Part shown: positions 9,074-18,115 of the stretch, piece by piece
How the letters are laid out: the number at the start of each line of letters is the position of its first letter
How positions within the stretch are numbered: the first letter of the stretch is position 1
NCBI GenBank assembly: GCA_965229355.1
Contig: OZ245869.1
Coordinates: 3,162,001-3,226,000, forward strand
Length of the DNA stretch: 64,000 nucleotides
Source: GCA-2737725 sp965229355
GTDB taxonomy: Bacteria > Pseudomonadota > Alphaproteobacteria > Rhodospirillales > Rhodospirillaceae
Reading direction: 5' to 3'
Position numbers and translations under genes: made by a program
Notes under the pieces: generated by a model
What the model was told of the DNA's origin: nothing
What the model saw: only the letters and a program-made list of their open reading frames with translations
Databases searched by the model: none

Positions 9074-10036
9074 ATGAAGCGGGTTTTTTGGACGGCATTA
9101 ATGCTGACGGCGCTGACGGGTATGCAAGCCCAGGCCGCCGACGAATGCCCGCGCGGCAGTTTGGATCCGAAGTACTGCGACCGCAACAACGACATGGTCG
9201 CCGATACGCCAACCGATGAAGGCGATGTGCTGGACCCGAAAACCATTATCTTCTCGTACACACCGATTGAAGACCCAGCCATGTGGTCTGATGTGTGGGC
9301 GCGTTTCTTAGGCCACATGGAAAAAGTGACCGGCAAGAAGGTCACGTTCTTCCAAGTGCAGAATTACTCAGCGCAGTTAGAAGCCATGCGTTCAGGCCGT
9401 TTGCATGTTGCAGGTGTGAATGCTGGCTCGACCCCAGTTGCCGTGAACTGCGCAGGCTTTGTGCCGGCCACGCAATTGGGCACGCCGGAAGGGCAGTGGG
9501 GCTACACGATGGAAGTGATCGTTCCCGCAAGCTCGCCCGCGAAAACTGTTGCTGACTTGAAAGGCAAAACCATTGCCTTCGTCTCCCCGACATCTGCGAC
9601 GGGCTACAAAGCGCCGACCGTGATTTTGAAAAACAAGTTCGGCATGGAAGTTGGCAAAGACTACCAATCGCGCTTCACCGGCAAGCATGAAACCTCGATC
9701 ATTGGTGTCGCGAATGATGATTATGAAGCGGCGGCTGTGGCGGGCGATCTGATTATCCGCATGGACGAGCGCAAAGTGATCGACAAGAGCAAGCTGCGCA
9801 TCATCTATGTGTCTGATCAGTTTCCGGGCACAGCGTTCGGCTACACCAATCGCTTAAAGCCGGAACTGGCCGCCAAGATCCGCGAAGCGTTCCTAACCTA
9901 CGACTTCAATAACGACCCCAAGTTGAAGCGCGAACTGCCGGATGTGACCCGCTTTGTGCCGACCGAGTATAAATCCGCGTTTCAGATGATCCGCGACATC
10001 GACTCTCAATCGGGCGTGAAGTACGACTGCAAATAA
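9074..10036 (+). CDS. phnD: Phosphonate/phosphite-type ABC transporter substrate-binding protein, copy 2
   Basis: A second PhnD-family binding protein, also 320 residues and colinear with the first from end to end, so the pair is a tandem duplication. The signal peptide is MKRVFWTALMLTALTG and onwards. The acidic N-terminal loop is CDRNNDMVAD, having lost the DGD core of copy 1. The ligand-contact region differs (PATQLGTPEGQWGY against PVAMMSSPTTPFAS), suggesting a shifted specificity. Both end in GVxYDCK. ATG 9074 has GGA 7 nt upstream; ATG 9062 is a weaker option. It is 20 nt after copy 1 and upstream of a hairpin and the ATPase gene. Confidence 0.88.
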   Translation: MKRVFWTALMLTALTGMQAQAADECPRGSLDPKYCDRNNDMVADTPTDEGDVLDPKTIIFSYTPIEDPAMWSDVWARFLGHMEKVTGKKVTFFQVQNYSAQLEAMRSGRLHVAGVNAGSTPVAVNCAGFVPATQLGTPEGQWGYTMEVIVPASSPAKTVADLKGKTIAFVSPTSATGYKAPTVILKNKFGMEVGKDYQSRFTGKHETSIIGVANDDYEAAAVAGDLIIRMDERKVIDKSKLRIIYVSDQFPGTAFGYTNRLKPELAAKIREAFLTYDFNNDPKLKRELPDVTRFVPTEYKSAFQMIRDIDSQSGVKYDCK

Positions 10037-10048
10037 TCGGGCCTTAAA

Positions 10049-10071
10049 GTTATCCACAGCCTGGGGATAAC
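10049..10071 (+). promoter_or_regulatory. Hairpin between the second binding-protein gene and phnC
   Basis: GTTATCC (10049-10055) and GGATAAC (10065-10071) form a 7-bp stem with a 9-nt loop just after the stop of the second phnD copy. Hairpins at this place in ABC importer operons often protect the binding-protein message and set a higher level than for the membrane parts; that role is inferred. The left arm also contains TTATCCACA (10050-10058), a match to the DnaA-box consensus, probably by chance. Confidence 0.45.
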
Positions 10072-10143
10072 ATCCAGACGCCGATTGCAAAGGTTTCCAC
10101 AGCCCGGCACCATCCGCCGGTTTGCAGTTTCATTGTTGGTTTT

Positions 10144-10983
10144 ATGCCCGCCCTCCATCTTGAAAACGTCCTGAAACGCTACGCCTCTGGCAACGAAGCT
10201 TTGAAAAGCGTCTCGTTGAAAATCGACGAGGGGCAGATCATCGCGCTCATCGGTCCATCAGGGGCTGGCAAAAGCACGCTGATCCGCTGCGTCAATCGCT
10301 TGGTCGAACCGACCTCAGGCCAAGTGCGGTGGGGCGATACGGATTTGGTGAAACTCAACAGTTCGCAGTTGCGCCAAACGCGCCGCAAGATCGGCATGAT
10401 CTTCCAAGAGTTCGCCTTGGTCGACCGCTTGAGCGTGATGGAAAACGTACTCTCGGGCCGGCTGGGTTATGTCAACTTCTGGCAAAGCTTTACGCGCAAT
10501 TATCCGCAAAGCGATGTTGATAATGCGTTCGCACTGTTAGATCGCGTGGGCCTGGGGGCCTTTGCGGATCGCCGCGCTGATGCGCTGTCGGGTGGTCAAC
10601 GTCAACGCGTCGGCATTGCGCGCGCGTTGATGCAAAATCCTGATTTGCTGCTGGTCGATGAGCCGACCGCAAGCTTAGACCCGAAAACCTCGCGTCAGAT
10701 TATGCGCCTGATCGCTGAACTGTGCCGCGAACGCAAACTGACAGCGATTGTGAACATTCACGACGTGCCGCTGGCGAAAATGTTTGCCGACCGTGTGATT
10801 GGTTTGCGCGATGGCCGTGTCGTGTTTGATGGCACGCCGGATGACTTGAACAACGATGCACTTACCAGCATCTACGGCGAAGAAGATTGGGAAGACGCTG
10901 GCCAACGCGCCCTGATGAAATTTGTGCACGCTGGCGAAGGCGGCCCGCACGTCGATCAAGAACGTCTGTCGGGCCTGCGCTAA
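10144..10983 (+). CDS. phnC: Phosphonate-type ABC transporter ATP-binding protein
   Basis: A 279-residue ABC ATPase that energises the importer. Walker A is GPSGAGKST at residues 37-45, the Q-loop is in IFQEFALVDRLS, the signature LSGGQ is at 148-152 and Walker B ends in LLLVDEP. The segment LSVMENVLSGRLGY is characteristic of PhnC. It sits after the two binding proteins and overlaps the start of the first permease (TAATG), so the downstream genes are translationally coupled. Confidence 0.92.
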   Translation: MPALHLENVLKRYASGNEALKSVSLKIDEGQIIALIGPSGAGKSTLIRCVNRLVEPTSGQVRWGDTDLVKLNSSQLRQTRRKIGMIFQEFALVDRLSVMENVLSGRLGYVNFWQSFTRNYPQSDVDNAFALLDRVGLGAFADRRADALSGGQRQRVGIARALMQNPDLLLVDEPTASLDPKTSRQIMRLIAELCRERKLTAIVNIHDVPLAKMFADRVIGLRDGRVVFDGTPDDLNNDALTSIYGEEDWEDAGQRALMKFVHAGEGGPHVDQERLSGLR

Positions 10984-11795
10984 TGGCCGAAGCGGCACCA
11001 CCAGTAGTCGGGCGTGTGTGGCGTAAGCCGCCGCTCATCACCAATCCTGGCTTACGCTGGTCCATCTATATCGGCACGGTCGTCTATCTGTTCCTTGCGT
11101 TCGGAACCATGGACATCAACTGGCAACGCGTGGCGCAAGGCGTTGAGCGCGGTCAGCGCTTCTTGTCCGGCTTTGCACCGCCAGATTTTACGACACGTGG
11201 CGATGCGATTATCGACGGCGTGCTGGAAAGCATGTGGATGGCATTTGCGGCCACACTGGTCGGCATCATTCTCTCTATTCCCATTGGCGTTGGTGGTGCA
11301 CGCAACTTGGTGCCGCGCCCGATTTACATGGTGTGCCGCGCCATCATGGCGGTGTCGCGCACACTGCCAGAGATTCTGGTCGCGATTTTGTTCGTGAAAT
11401 TGTTCGGCTTCGGTACGTTCGCAGGCTTCATGACGTTGATGTTCGCGACCATAGGTTATTTTGGAAAGCTTCTGGCCGAGGATATTGAGTCTGCAAATCA
11501 ACTGCCGCTGGAAGCGATGCGCGCTGCTGGTGCTTCATGGTTGCAGCGTTTGAACTATGCAGTTCAGCCGCTTGTTATGCCGCGCGCGATTGGTATTGCC
11601 ATCTATCGCCTCGACATGAACTTCCGTGAGTCAGCCGTCATCGGCATCGTCGGCGCGGGTGGTATTGGGGCGACGTTGAACACCGCTTTCGACCGCTACG
11701 AATTTGAATCCGCTGCGGCGATCTTGTTGGTCATCATCATCATTGTGTTGGGCTCTGAGTATCTTTCGGCCTATACCCGCAAGTTGGTGCGCTAA
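10983..11795 (+). CDS. phnE: Phosphonate-type ABC transporter permease 1
   Basis: A 270-residue inner-membrane permease with about six hydrophobic helices. The binding-protein-dependent transport domain includes the coupling loop EAMRAAGASWLQRLNYAVQPLVMP, and FRESAVIGIVGAGGIG is the conserved PhnE block. ATG 10983 overlaps the phnC stop by one base; a longer open frame upstream merely reads through phnC in another frame. The stop overlaps the start of the second permease. Confidence 0.9.
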   Translation: MAEAAPPVVGRVWRKPPLITNPGLRWSIYIGTVVYLFLAFGTMDINWQRVAQGVERGQRFLSGFAPPDFTTRGDAIIDGVLESMWMAFAATLVGIILSIPIGVGGARNLVPRPIYMVCRAIMAVSRTLPEILVAILFVKLFGFGTFAGFMTLMFATIGYFGKLLAEDIESANQLPLEAMRAAGASWLQRLNYAVQPLVMPRAIGIAIYRLDMNFRESAVIGIVGAGGIGATLNTAFDRYEFESAAAILLVIIIIVLGSEYLSAYTRKLVR

Positions 11796-12610
11796 TGCCG
11801 GTGAAAGACCAAAACGGCCAGCGCGTCTGGCAACGGTACGATCAGCGCCAAAGTCTCACCCGTTGGGCAGGCTGGCTCATCACTGTCGCGGTGTTCGTAT
11901 GGTGCTGGCAGAAAATTTCCGCAGGAACCGAATGGTCCTTCGTGCTCGATGCGCCTGAACAGGGTGCGGATATTCTGGACCGGATGATCCCGCCCGATTG
12001 GGCCTATGCCAAAGTTCTGCTGCGTCCCTTGTGGGACACGATGACCATGGCAACGGTGGGCACACTGATTGCCATTCTGTTTGCTGTGCCCTTAGCATTC
12101 ATGGCTGCGGCCAACACAACACCCAGTGCTGCGATTGCACGTCCGTTCGCGTTGTTCTGCATCGTTGCCTCGCGCTCGATCAACTCACTGATCTGGGCGT
12201 TGGTGCTGGTGATGATCTTGGGGCCGGGTGTGCTGGCAGGAACCATTGCCATTGCGTTCCGCTCCATCGGCTTCATTGGCAAGTTACTCTACGAAGCGAT
12301 TGAAGAAACCAACCCGAAGCCAGTTGAAGCTATTAGATCAACCGGAGCCACAGCATCGCAGATCATTACATACGGCGTTGTACCGCAAGTCTCGCCGGTG
12401 TTCGCAGGGATTGCCGTGTTCCGGTGGGACATCAACATCCGTGAGTCGACAATTCTAGGTTTGGTTGGTGCAGGCGGCTTAGGCCTGGAACTAAACGCTT
12501 CGATTGGTGACTTGGCGTGGTCGCGTGTCTCGGTGATTTTGCTGGCGATCTTCGCCACCGTCATTATCAGCGAATGGGTCTCAGCGCGCATCCGCGCGGC
12601 GATGACTTAG
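11795..12610 (+). CDS. phnE: Phosphonate-type ABC transporter permease 2
   Basis: A 271-residue paralogue of the preceding permease with the same blocks: EAIRSTGATASQIITYGVVPQVSP and IRESTILGLVGAGGLG. The two proteins presumably form a heterodimer in the membrane, as in other PhnE1/PhnE2 systems. ATG 11795 overlaps the preceding stop (TAATG). The gene ends exactly where the convergent LysR gene ends, with no spacer or terminator. Confidence 0.9.
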   Translation: MPVKDQNGQRVWQRYDQRQSLTRWAGWLITVAVFVWCWQKISAGTEWSFVLDAPEQGADILDRMIPPDWAYAKVLLRPLWDTMTMATVGTLIAILFAVPLAFMAAANTTPSAAIARPFALFCIVASRSINSLIWALVLVMILGPGVLAGTIAIAFRSIGFIGKLLYEAIEETNPKPVEAIRSTGATASQIITYGVVPQVSPVFAGIAVFRWDINIRESTILGLVGAGGLGLELNASIGDLAWSRVSVILLAIFATVIISEWVSARIRAAMT

Positions 12611-13516
12611 TTAACGTCGCGCCACTTCTTTCACGACATCAACAATCAGAGACCGCAGCCAACGGTGTGCCGAGTCATGTCGGTAGCGGACATGCCATGC
12701 CATCTCGACCGGGAACGTGCCGAGGTCAACGGGGGCGGGCATGAACTTCAACCTTTTATCATGTGCCAAGTGGTTGCAGATTAAGCGCGGGAGCGTGGCA
12801 CAATAATCTGTGACTGCGATCATTTCTGGAATCGCCAGGAAGTGCGTTACAGATACAGCGACCTCGCGTTTTAAAGATTGCCTCTGAAGTTGCTGGAACA
12901 AGCCGACCTTTAATCGGCCTGGCGGTAGCATGTTCACATGCTTCATCTCTTCAAATTGTTTGCGCGAAATCTTTTTGCCAATGATCGGATGATCGGCGCG
13001 CACCACACAGGCCAAGCTTTCATCCATCAGGTGCTGCACGACTAAGTTATCAGGCGGGTCAACAAAGCGTCCCAAGACTAGCCATGTGGTTCCGGATGTA
13101 ACGCCTGTCTCGGCTAAGTCGGTTCCAAACGAGGTGAGGCGCAAGCTGATGCCGGGTGCGACTTTGCGCAATTTCGCGACAATCGCGGGCACCAGTGCAA
13201 ATTCAACATAACTATTGGGCGCAATGGTGATTTGCAGGTTCGCTTTTGTCGGATCGAATTCTTGCTGGCCCAGCACAACCTCGTCCAACGTTGCCAGAGC
13301 CGATGCAATGACGGGGGCCAGTTCCAGAGCCTTCTCGGTGGGCTGCATGCCATAGCGTTCGCGAATGAACAGTTGGTCGTGCAGCATGGCTCTTAAGCGG
13401 GTTAGCGCATTCGATAATGCAGGTTGCGTAATGTGCAGGCGTTCAGCCGCGCGGGTCACGCTGCGCTCTTCCATGAGGGCTAAAAACACCGGCAACAGGT
13501 TCAGGTCGTACTTCAT
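12611..13516 (-). CDS. LysR-family transcriptional regulator
   Basis: A 301-residue LysR-type regulator. The winged helix-turn-helix occupies about residues 1-62 (SVTRAAERLHITQPALSNALTRLR), followed by the linker helix and the periplasmic-binding-like effector domain. The N-terminus MKYDLNLLPVFLALMEERSVT and general layout resemble the NodD/NahR branch, which often senses aromatic compounds. It is divergent from the DJ-1/PfpI and aldo/keto reductase genes across 105 nt, so those are its most likely targets; the convergent importer operon is less likely. Confidence 0.9.
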   Translation of the reverse strand: MKYDLNLLPVFLALMEERSVTRAAERLHITQPALSNALTRLRAMLHDQLFIRERYGMQPTEKALELAPVIASALATLDEVVLGQQEFDPTKANLQITIAPNSYVEFALVPAIVAKLRKVAPGISLRLTSFGTDLAETGVTSGTTWLVLGRFVDPPDNLVVQHLMDESLACVVRADHPIIGKKISRKQFEEMKHVNMLPPGRLKVGLFQQLQRQSLKREVAVSVTHFLAIPEMIAVTDYCATLPRLICNHLAHDKRLKFMPAPVDLGTFPVEMAWHVRYRHDSAHRWLRSLIVDVVKEVARR

Positions 13517-13532
13517 CCAGTTATAATCTTTT

Positions 13533-13571
13533 ATGAATATCTAAAATTCAACGGATAAATTGGATGAATAT
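13533..13571. promoter_or_regulatory. Direct repeat in the LysR/DJ-1 divergent promoter region
   Basis: ATGAATAT occurs at 13533-13540 and again at 13564-13571, about 31 bp (three helical turns) apart, in an A/T-rich gap between the LysR gene and its divergent neighbour. Such paired sites on one face of the helix suit a tetrameric LysR protein. Only the repeat is seen; binding is inferred. Confidence 0.35.
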
Positions 13572-13621
13572 GCGTCTGGGATGCATGATCAGCCCATCAG
13601 AACAGCAATCAGGAGCATCAC

Positions 13622-14278
13622 ATGTCGAAAATCCTTTTCATACTTACCAGTCACGAGCACATGTTGAATGGCGAACTGACTGGCGTTTGGCTTGAAGAGC
13701 ACGCAGTTCCGTATTTGGCTTTCAAGCAGGCGGGCCATGAGGTTGTCGTCGCGTCTATGGCAGGCGGGAAGGTGCCCGTTGATCCCAAAAGCATCCCGGA
13801 GTTTCAACAAGCGCTCGTATGGCAAAACGCCATTAACGTCCTGGCTGATACGCCTGCTTTCGACACGTTAGATGTCGATGCGTTCGACGCGGTTTATATG
13901 CCGGGTGGTCACGGCACCGTGTTCGACATGCCATACAACAAGAAACTGCACGACCTTCTGCTGCGTTTTGATGCCACCAACCGCATTATCGCCAGCGTCT
14001 GTCATGCGCCTGCTGTTTTTGCCGGGATGTATAAAGCAGATGGCACGCCGTTTATCGCAAGCCGTAACGTTGCAGCCTTCACCGACGCTGAAGAGCGTGC
14101 CGTTCACGGAACTGAGAAGGTTCCGTTCCTGCTTGAGACACGCCTGAAAGAGCTTGGTGCCATCCATCATGCTGCGCCGGACTTCACACCGAATGCGATC
14201 CAAGACGGCCGCTTAGTCACAGGCCAGAACCCGCAATCATCGGGCGCTGTGGCTCAACTGGTTCTTGGCTTGCTCTAA
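13622..14278 (+). CDS. DJ-1/PfpI-family protein (Hsp31-like)
   Basis: A 218-residue member of the type 1 glutamine-amidotransferase-like DJ-1/PfpI superfamily. The nucleophile elbow is ASVCHAP with C127, the histidine follows directly, and E25 in WLEEHAVP is in the place of the conserved glutamate. The length and the sequence GGHGTVFDMPYN match the Hsp31/glyoxalase III-like branch rather than true amidotransferases. It probably detoxifies reactive aldehydes or acts as a stress chaperone. AGGAG precedes the ATG. The aldo/keto reductase gene starts 24 nt downstream, and a LysR gene is divergent. Confidence 0.85.
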   Translation: MSKILFILTSHEHMLNGELTGVWLEEHAVPYLAFKQAGHEVVVASMAGGKVPVDPKSIPEFQQALVWQNAINVLADTPAFDTLDVDAFDAVYMPGGHGTVFDMPYNKKLHDLLLRFDATNRIIASVCHAPAVFAGMYKADGTPFIASRNVAAFTDAEERAVHGTEKVPFLLETRLKELGAIHHAAPDFTPNAIQDGRLVTGQNPQSSGAVAQLVLGLL

Positions 14279-14302
14279 AATTCTCACACAAGGAATAAGA
14301 AA

Positions 14303-15313
14303 ATGGCTCTTAAAAACATTCTCCCCGGCAAGCTTGGATTTGGCACCGCGCCTCTTGGCAACATGTTCCGCAATATCCCGGAAGCCGAAGCGCAAGCGAC
14401 CGTGGATGCAGCTTGGAACGACGGCATTCGCTACTTCGATAACGCACCATTCTATGGTGCAGGTTTGGCGGAAATTCGCATGGGCCAAGCATTGGCCGAC
14501 AAGCCGCGCCAAGACTACGTGATCAGCACGAAGGTCGGCCGCATCATCCTCGACGAAGTGGAAGATGTGAGCGCACGTGATCTGGGCGAAAAGGGCGATG
14601 TCTTCAAATACGGCCGCCCCAATAAGATCGTGAACGATTATTCTGAAGTTGCAACGCTGCGCTCGATTGAAGACAGCTTGAAGCGCCTGAAGACCGATCA
14701 CATTGATATCGTGTGGGTGCACGACGTTGCACAGGATTTCTATGGTGACGAATGGCTGAGCTTTTTTGAAAGTGCGCGCAAAGGTGCATTCAAGGCTCTT
14801 GATAAACTGCGCGACGAGGGCGTCATTAAAGCCTGGGGGTTGGGTGTGAACAAAGTCGAGCCCATCGAGATTTTGCTCGATCTTGAAGGGCCGCGCCCTG
14901 ATGGCTTTTTGCTGGCGGGTCGCTATTCGCTGCTGGACCATGACCGTGCGTTGCAACGCGTCATGCCACAGGTTGCTCAACGTGGCTTAGGGATCGTTGT
15001 GGGTGGGCCGTATAGTTCTGGTGCGCTGGTGGGCGGACCGAACTTTGAATACGCGCCAGCCAAACCTGATATTCTGAGCAAGGTTGCGCGCATTAAAGCT
15101 ATCGCTGATCGTCATGGCATCAGCATGAAGGCGGCAGGCTTACAGTTTGCGCTGGCCAATCCGGCGGTGGCCGCGGTTATCCCCGGTGCAAGCAAGCCAG
15201 GCCGGATTGCTGAAGATCGTGCCGCGCTAAACGAAGTTGTGCCAGCTGATTTCTGGCGTGAACTGCGCAGTGCTGATTTGGTTAATCCGGTCGCACCGCT
15301 TCCGGTTGATTAG
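14303..15313 (+). CDS. Aldo/keto reductase (aldose/pyridoxal dehydrogenase-like)
   Basis: A 336-residue NAD(P)-dependent oxidoreductase with a TIM barrel. The catalytic tetrad is visible: Asp in FDNAPFYG, the Tyr of the same segment, Lys in STKVGR and His in VWVHDV. The start GFGTAPLGNMFRNIPEAEA resembles the D-threo-aldose 1-dehydrogenase/pyridoxal dehydrogenase group. GAPS-type cofactor contacts occur near IPGASKPGRIAED. It lies 24 nt behind the DJ-1 gene, likely in one transcript, fitting a carbonyl-detoxification pair. The stop overlaps the convergent GNAT stop by 4 nt. Confidence 0.87.
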   Translation: MALKNILPGKLGFGTAPLGNMFRNIPEAEAQATVDAAWNDGIRYFDNAPFYGAGLAEIRMGQALADKPRQDYVISTKVGRIILDEVEDVSARDLGEKGDVFKYGRPNKIVNDYSEVATLRSIEDSLKRLKTDHIDIVWVHDVAQDFYGDEWLSFFESARKGAFKALDKLRDEGVIKAWGLGVNKVEPIEILLDLEGPRPDGFLLAGRYSLLDHDRALQRVMPQVAQRGLGIVVGGPYSSGALVGGPNFEYAPAKPDILSKVARIKAIADRHGISMKAAGLQFALANPAVAAVIPGASKPGRIAEDRAALNEVVPADFWRELRSADLVNPVAPLPVD

Positions 15314-16119
15314 TTTGCAACCAGGCGGAAGTCGGTGAACTGGCCCGCGGGTTTGAACCCGATACGCTCGTAGATTGGTTTCGTCGTGGCATCAGCTTGA
15401 ACAAACGCGGTGGTCTGACCACTGCGTTTGGCTGCGCGCAGAATTTCCAGCATCAGGGCCGGGGCGTAGCCTTTGCCTGCGGCGGCGGGGTCCATAACAA
15501 TGTTCGAGAGCCCGACGATCCCGTGCGAGTAATAGGTTTCGCCTGCGGCCACCGGTTTGCCGGATGCAGCACCCACATACAACTTCATCGGCGCATTGGG
15601 CATCAGGATGGACTGCGCTGCATCGGTATAAAAACCGGTGATGTGCGGATTAGGCGGCTTGGTGGCTGCCGACAGAATGGTGGCGAACTCTTCCACGCCT
15701 TTTTTTGTTTCAACCTGGTTCACGCTTAAGCCGGCCATTGGGGCGGCAGGCAAGTGAATGTCTTTCAAGTTGCCGATCATGCCCCAGCGTTCGCCCACTT
15801 GTTTCAGACCCAGTTCCGTCAATGTCGCTTCCAAAGCGCCATGACCGGACAAAGGGCCAACAGTCCAGGTAAAGGGGGCAGGTGTTTCTTTTTTGCGGAA
15901 GTGATTGATGGCCGCTTCAATGCGGTCTGCGCCATAGCGCGGGTGCACAGCGCACCGCCCAATCTTATTCAAGCGATCAGTCGGTAGCCCGCTATCAATC
16001 AGCAAAAGGTCAGGGACGTCCTGTACAACGGCATCCTTCCGGGTCTTGGCCAGAAAGACCAAGTTGTCCCAGAGGTTTGCTTCCATCGATTTGACGGTTG
16101 TGTTCCCAGTGGCATTCAT
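15310..16119 (-). CDS. GNAT-family N-acetyltransferase
   Basis: A 269-residue protein with a C-terminal GNAT fold: the acetyl-CoA pyrophosphate-binding turn is in AAGKGYAPALMLEILRAA (about residue 215), and QADATTKPIYERIGFKPAGQF is the usual closing beta strand and helix. The N-terminal 130 residues are a second, degenerate half, so this may be a tandem-GNAT protein with one active site. The substrate is unknown. It is convergent with, and overlaps, the aldo/keto reductase gene. Confidence 0.78.
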   Translation of the reverse strand: MNATGNTTVKSMEANLWDNLVFLAKTRKDAVVQDVPDLLLIDSGLPTDRLNKIGRCAVHPRYGADRIEAAINHFRKKETPAPFTWTVGPLSGHGALEATLTELGLKQVGERWGMIGNLKDIHLPAAPMAGLSVNQVETKKGVEEFATILSAATKPPNPHITGFYTDAAQSILMPNAPMKLYVGAASGKPVAAGETYYSHGIVGLSNIVMDPAAAGKGYAPALMLEILRAAKRSGQTTAFVQADATTKPIYERIGFKPAGQFTDFRLVAN

Positions 16120-16243
16120 CGCGTGCGCAGCTCTACGTCGTTTCGTCTAAAAACTATAAAAGTTGCGGCAAGCGCTGAACAGATGGTTTTTGCGTTATGG
16201 CGGCCACGTTTAAGCAGTGGTCACAACCCAAATACAAAGTCGA

Positions 16244-18115
16244 CTATGTAATTCGGACTTTGACGTAACTTCCGGGGGCGTCTTCGATGACTTTTAAGGG
16301 GCCATCACCGGGGGTACGGGCGGGCACTTGCGGGCCCGATTTAAGACCAAGCCAAGTCTGCCAATCAGTCCACCAGGAGCCGGGGTGCTGGGAGGCACCT
16401 GTGAGCCAATCCTGAGCTGAGGGCCCCAGTTTGTCGTTGGTCCAGTAGCCGTACTTGTTGGCCGCCGGTGGGTTTACCACGCCGCCGATATGCCCTGACC
16501 CTGAGAGCACAAAACGGACGTCGCCTTTGTCCCGCGCGCCGCGCATCAACTTGGTCCCCTCGTAGGTCGAGGTCCATGGGGCGATGTGGTCGTCCCGGCA
16601 GCTCAGGAAGTAGGTGGGGGTGTCGATAGTGCCGAGGTCGATGGGCACCCCGCCCAAAGATAACCCGCCTGGCTGGGCCAGCTTGTTCTTCAGGTACATG
16701 TTCCAAAGATAGAAGCTGTGCATGGCCTTCGGCATCCGGGTGGAGTCCGAGTTCCAGTACAGAAGGTCGAAGGGCAGGGGCTCTTTGCCCATCAGATAAT
16801 TGTTCACCACGAACGACCAGATCAGGTCATTGGACCTGAGCATGTTGAAGGTGGTGGCCATGTCCGCGCCGTCGAGGTAGCCGCCCGCTTCGGTCATGCG
16901 AGTGTCGAGGCTTTCCAACTGCTTGTCGTCGACGAAGGCGCGGATCTCGCCGATGTCCTTAAAGTCGGTCATGGAGGTGAGGAAGGTGGCCGAGGCCACG
17001 CTGTCGTCGCCCTTGTTCTTGAGGTAGGCGAGCGTGCCTGCCAGCAGGGTGCCGCCGATGCAGTAGCCCACCATGTTCGCCTGCTTCACACCGCACGCGG
17101 CCTTGGCGGCGTTCATGGCGGCGATGGCCCCTTCGATCATGTAGTCGTCGAAGGTTTTCGTGGCCAGCTTCTCATCTGGATTGACCCAGGACACGACGAA
17201 GGTCGAGAAGCCCTGATCGGTCAGCCACTTGACCAGCGAGTTCTTGGGTTTGAGATCGAGGATGTAAAATTTATTGATCCATGGTGGAACAATAACGATA
17301 GGTTTTTCAAATACTTGTGGCGTTGAAGGAATGTATTGGATTAACTGGATTAAGTCGTTCTGAAACACCACTTTACCCGGCGTGACAGCGATATTTTCGC
17401 CCACCTTGAAAGCGCTTTCATCGGTCATGGAAATGCGAAGCTTACCTTTGCCCTTTTCCAAATCTGACAGCAGATGTTGCAGGCCTTTGACTAGGTTCTC
17501 GCCCTTTGTCTCGGCGGTCAGCCGCAACACTTCGGGGTTGGTCATGACGAAGTTGGTGGGGGCCAGGGCATCCACAAACTGCTTGGTGAAAAAGTCGACC
17601 TTGCGCTTGGTCTGGCCGTTCAAGCCCTCGACCTGGCCGACGGTGTTTTGCATCCACTTGGACGTCAGTAGGTAGGACTGCTTGAGGTAGTCGAACACCG
17701 CGTTTTCAGACCAGGCTTCGTCCTTGAAACGGCGATCTGACTTTTCAGGTTCGATGGCCGCCGGGGCGGATTGGCCCATCATGCGAAGGGTGGCATTGCG
17801 CCACAGGTCCATGTACCCGGTCCATAAGTTGACCTGGGCCTGCATCAGTTTGGTGGGGTCAGCCATCATCTGGCGGGTGAGCTCCAGGAAGGCTTCGCCG
17901 ACGTTCAAGGGGTCGCTGATCCCAGTCGAATTGGGACTGGACGCGTTCTTGGCGACGAAGTCCTGGATCAGCCGTTGGGAGCGCTCGGCTATGTCGGCCA
18001 TGACGGCAGACATGTCCTCGGGTGATGCGGTGGCAGCAGTCGGAGGTGGTGGGGTAGACCCAGCGGTCGATTTGGGTGACTTTTTCTCTGAAGCAGACGT
18101 GTTGCGCTCAGCCAT
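16244..18115 (-). CDS. phaC: Class I poly(3-hydroxyalkanoate) synthase
   Basis: A 623-residue cytoplasmic synthase that polymerises hydroxyacyl-CoA into PHA granules. The lipase-like box is GYCIGG with nucleophile C352; the other triad members are the Asp of SCRDDHIAPW (about residue 508) and the His of GSGHIGGVVNPP. The tryptophan after the box region and the PhaC N-terminal domain (about 100-270) are in place. It is slightly longer than typical class I enzymes because of an Ala/Pro/Ser-rich head of about 60 residues. No phaA, phaB or phasin gene is adjacent, so it is a solo synthase here. The start lacks a strong ribosome site. Confidence 0.94.
   Translation of the reverse strand: MAERNTSASEKKSPKSTAGSTPPPPTAATASPEDMSAVMADIAERSQRLIQDFVAKNASSPNSTGISDPLNVGEAFLELTRQMMADPTKLMQAQVNLWTGYMDLWRNATLRMMGQSAPAAIEPEKSDRRFKDEAWSENAVFDYLKQSYLLTSKWMQNTVGQVEGLNGQTKRKVDFFTKQFVDALAPTNFVMTNPEVLRLTAETKGENLVKGLQHLLSDLEKGKGKLRISMTDESAFKVGENIAVTPGKVVFQNDLIQLIQYIPSTPQVFEKPIVIVPPWINKFYILDLKPKNSLVKWLTDQGFSTFVVSWVNPDEKLATKTFDDYMIEGAIAAMNAAKAACGVKQANMVGYCIGGTLLAGTLAYLKNKGDDSVASATFLTSMTDFKDIGEIRAFVDDKQLESLDTRMTEAGGYLDGADMATTFNMLRSNDLIWSFVVNNYLMGKEPLPFDLLYWNSDSTRMPKAMHSFYLWNMYLKNKLAQPGGLSLGGVPIDLGTIDTPTYFLSCRDDHIAPWTSTYEGTKLMRGARDKGDVRFVLSGSGHIGGVVNPPAANKYGYWTNDKLGPSAQDWLTGASQHPGSWWTDWQTWLGLKSGPQVPARTPGDGPLKVIEDAPGSYVKVRIT

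Noticed and set aside
14237..14980. 247-codon minus-strand frame
   Set aside because: It is opposite the aldo/keto reductase gene, has no ribosome site or recognisable domain, and is low in protein-like pattern.
16718..17326. 202-codon open frame on the plus strand inside phaC
   Set aside because: It lies wholly opposite phaC, which has intact catalytic residues, and has a composition typical of a shadow frame.
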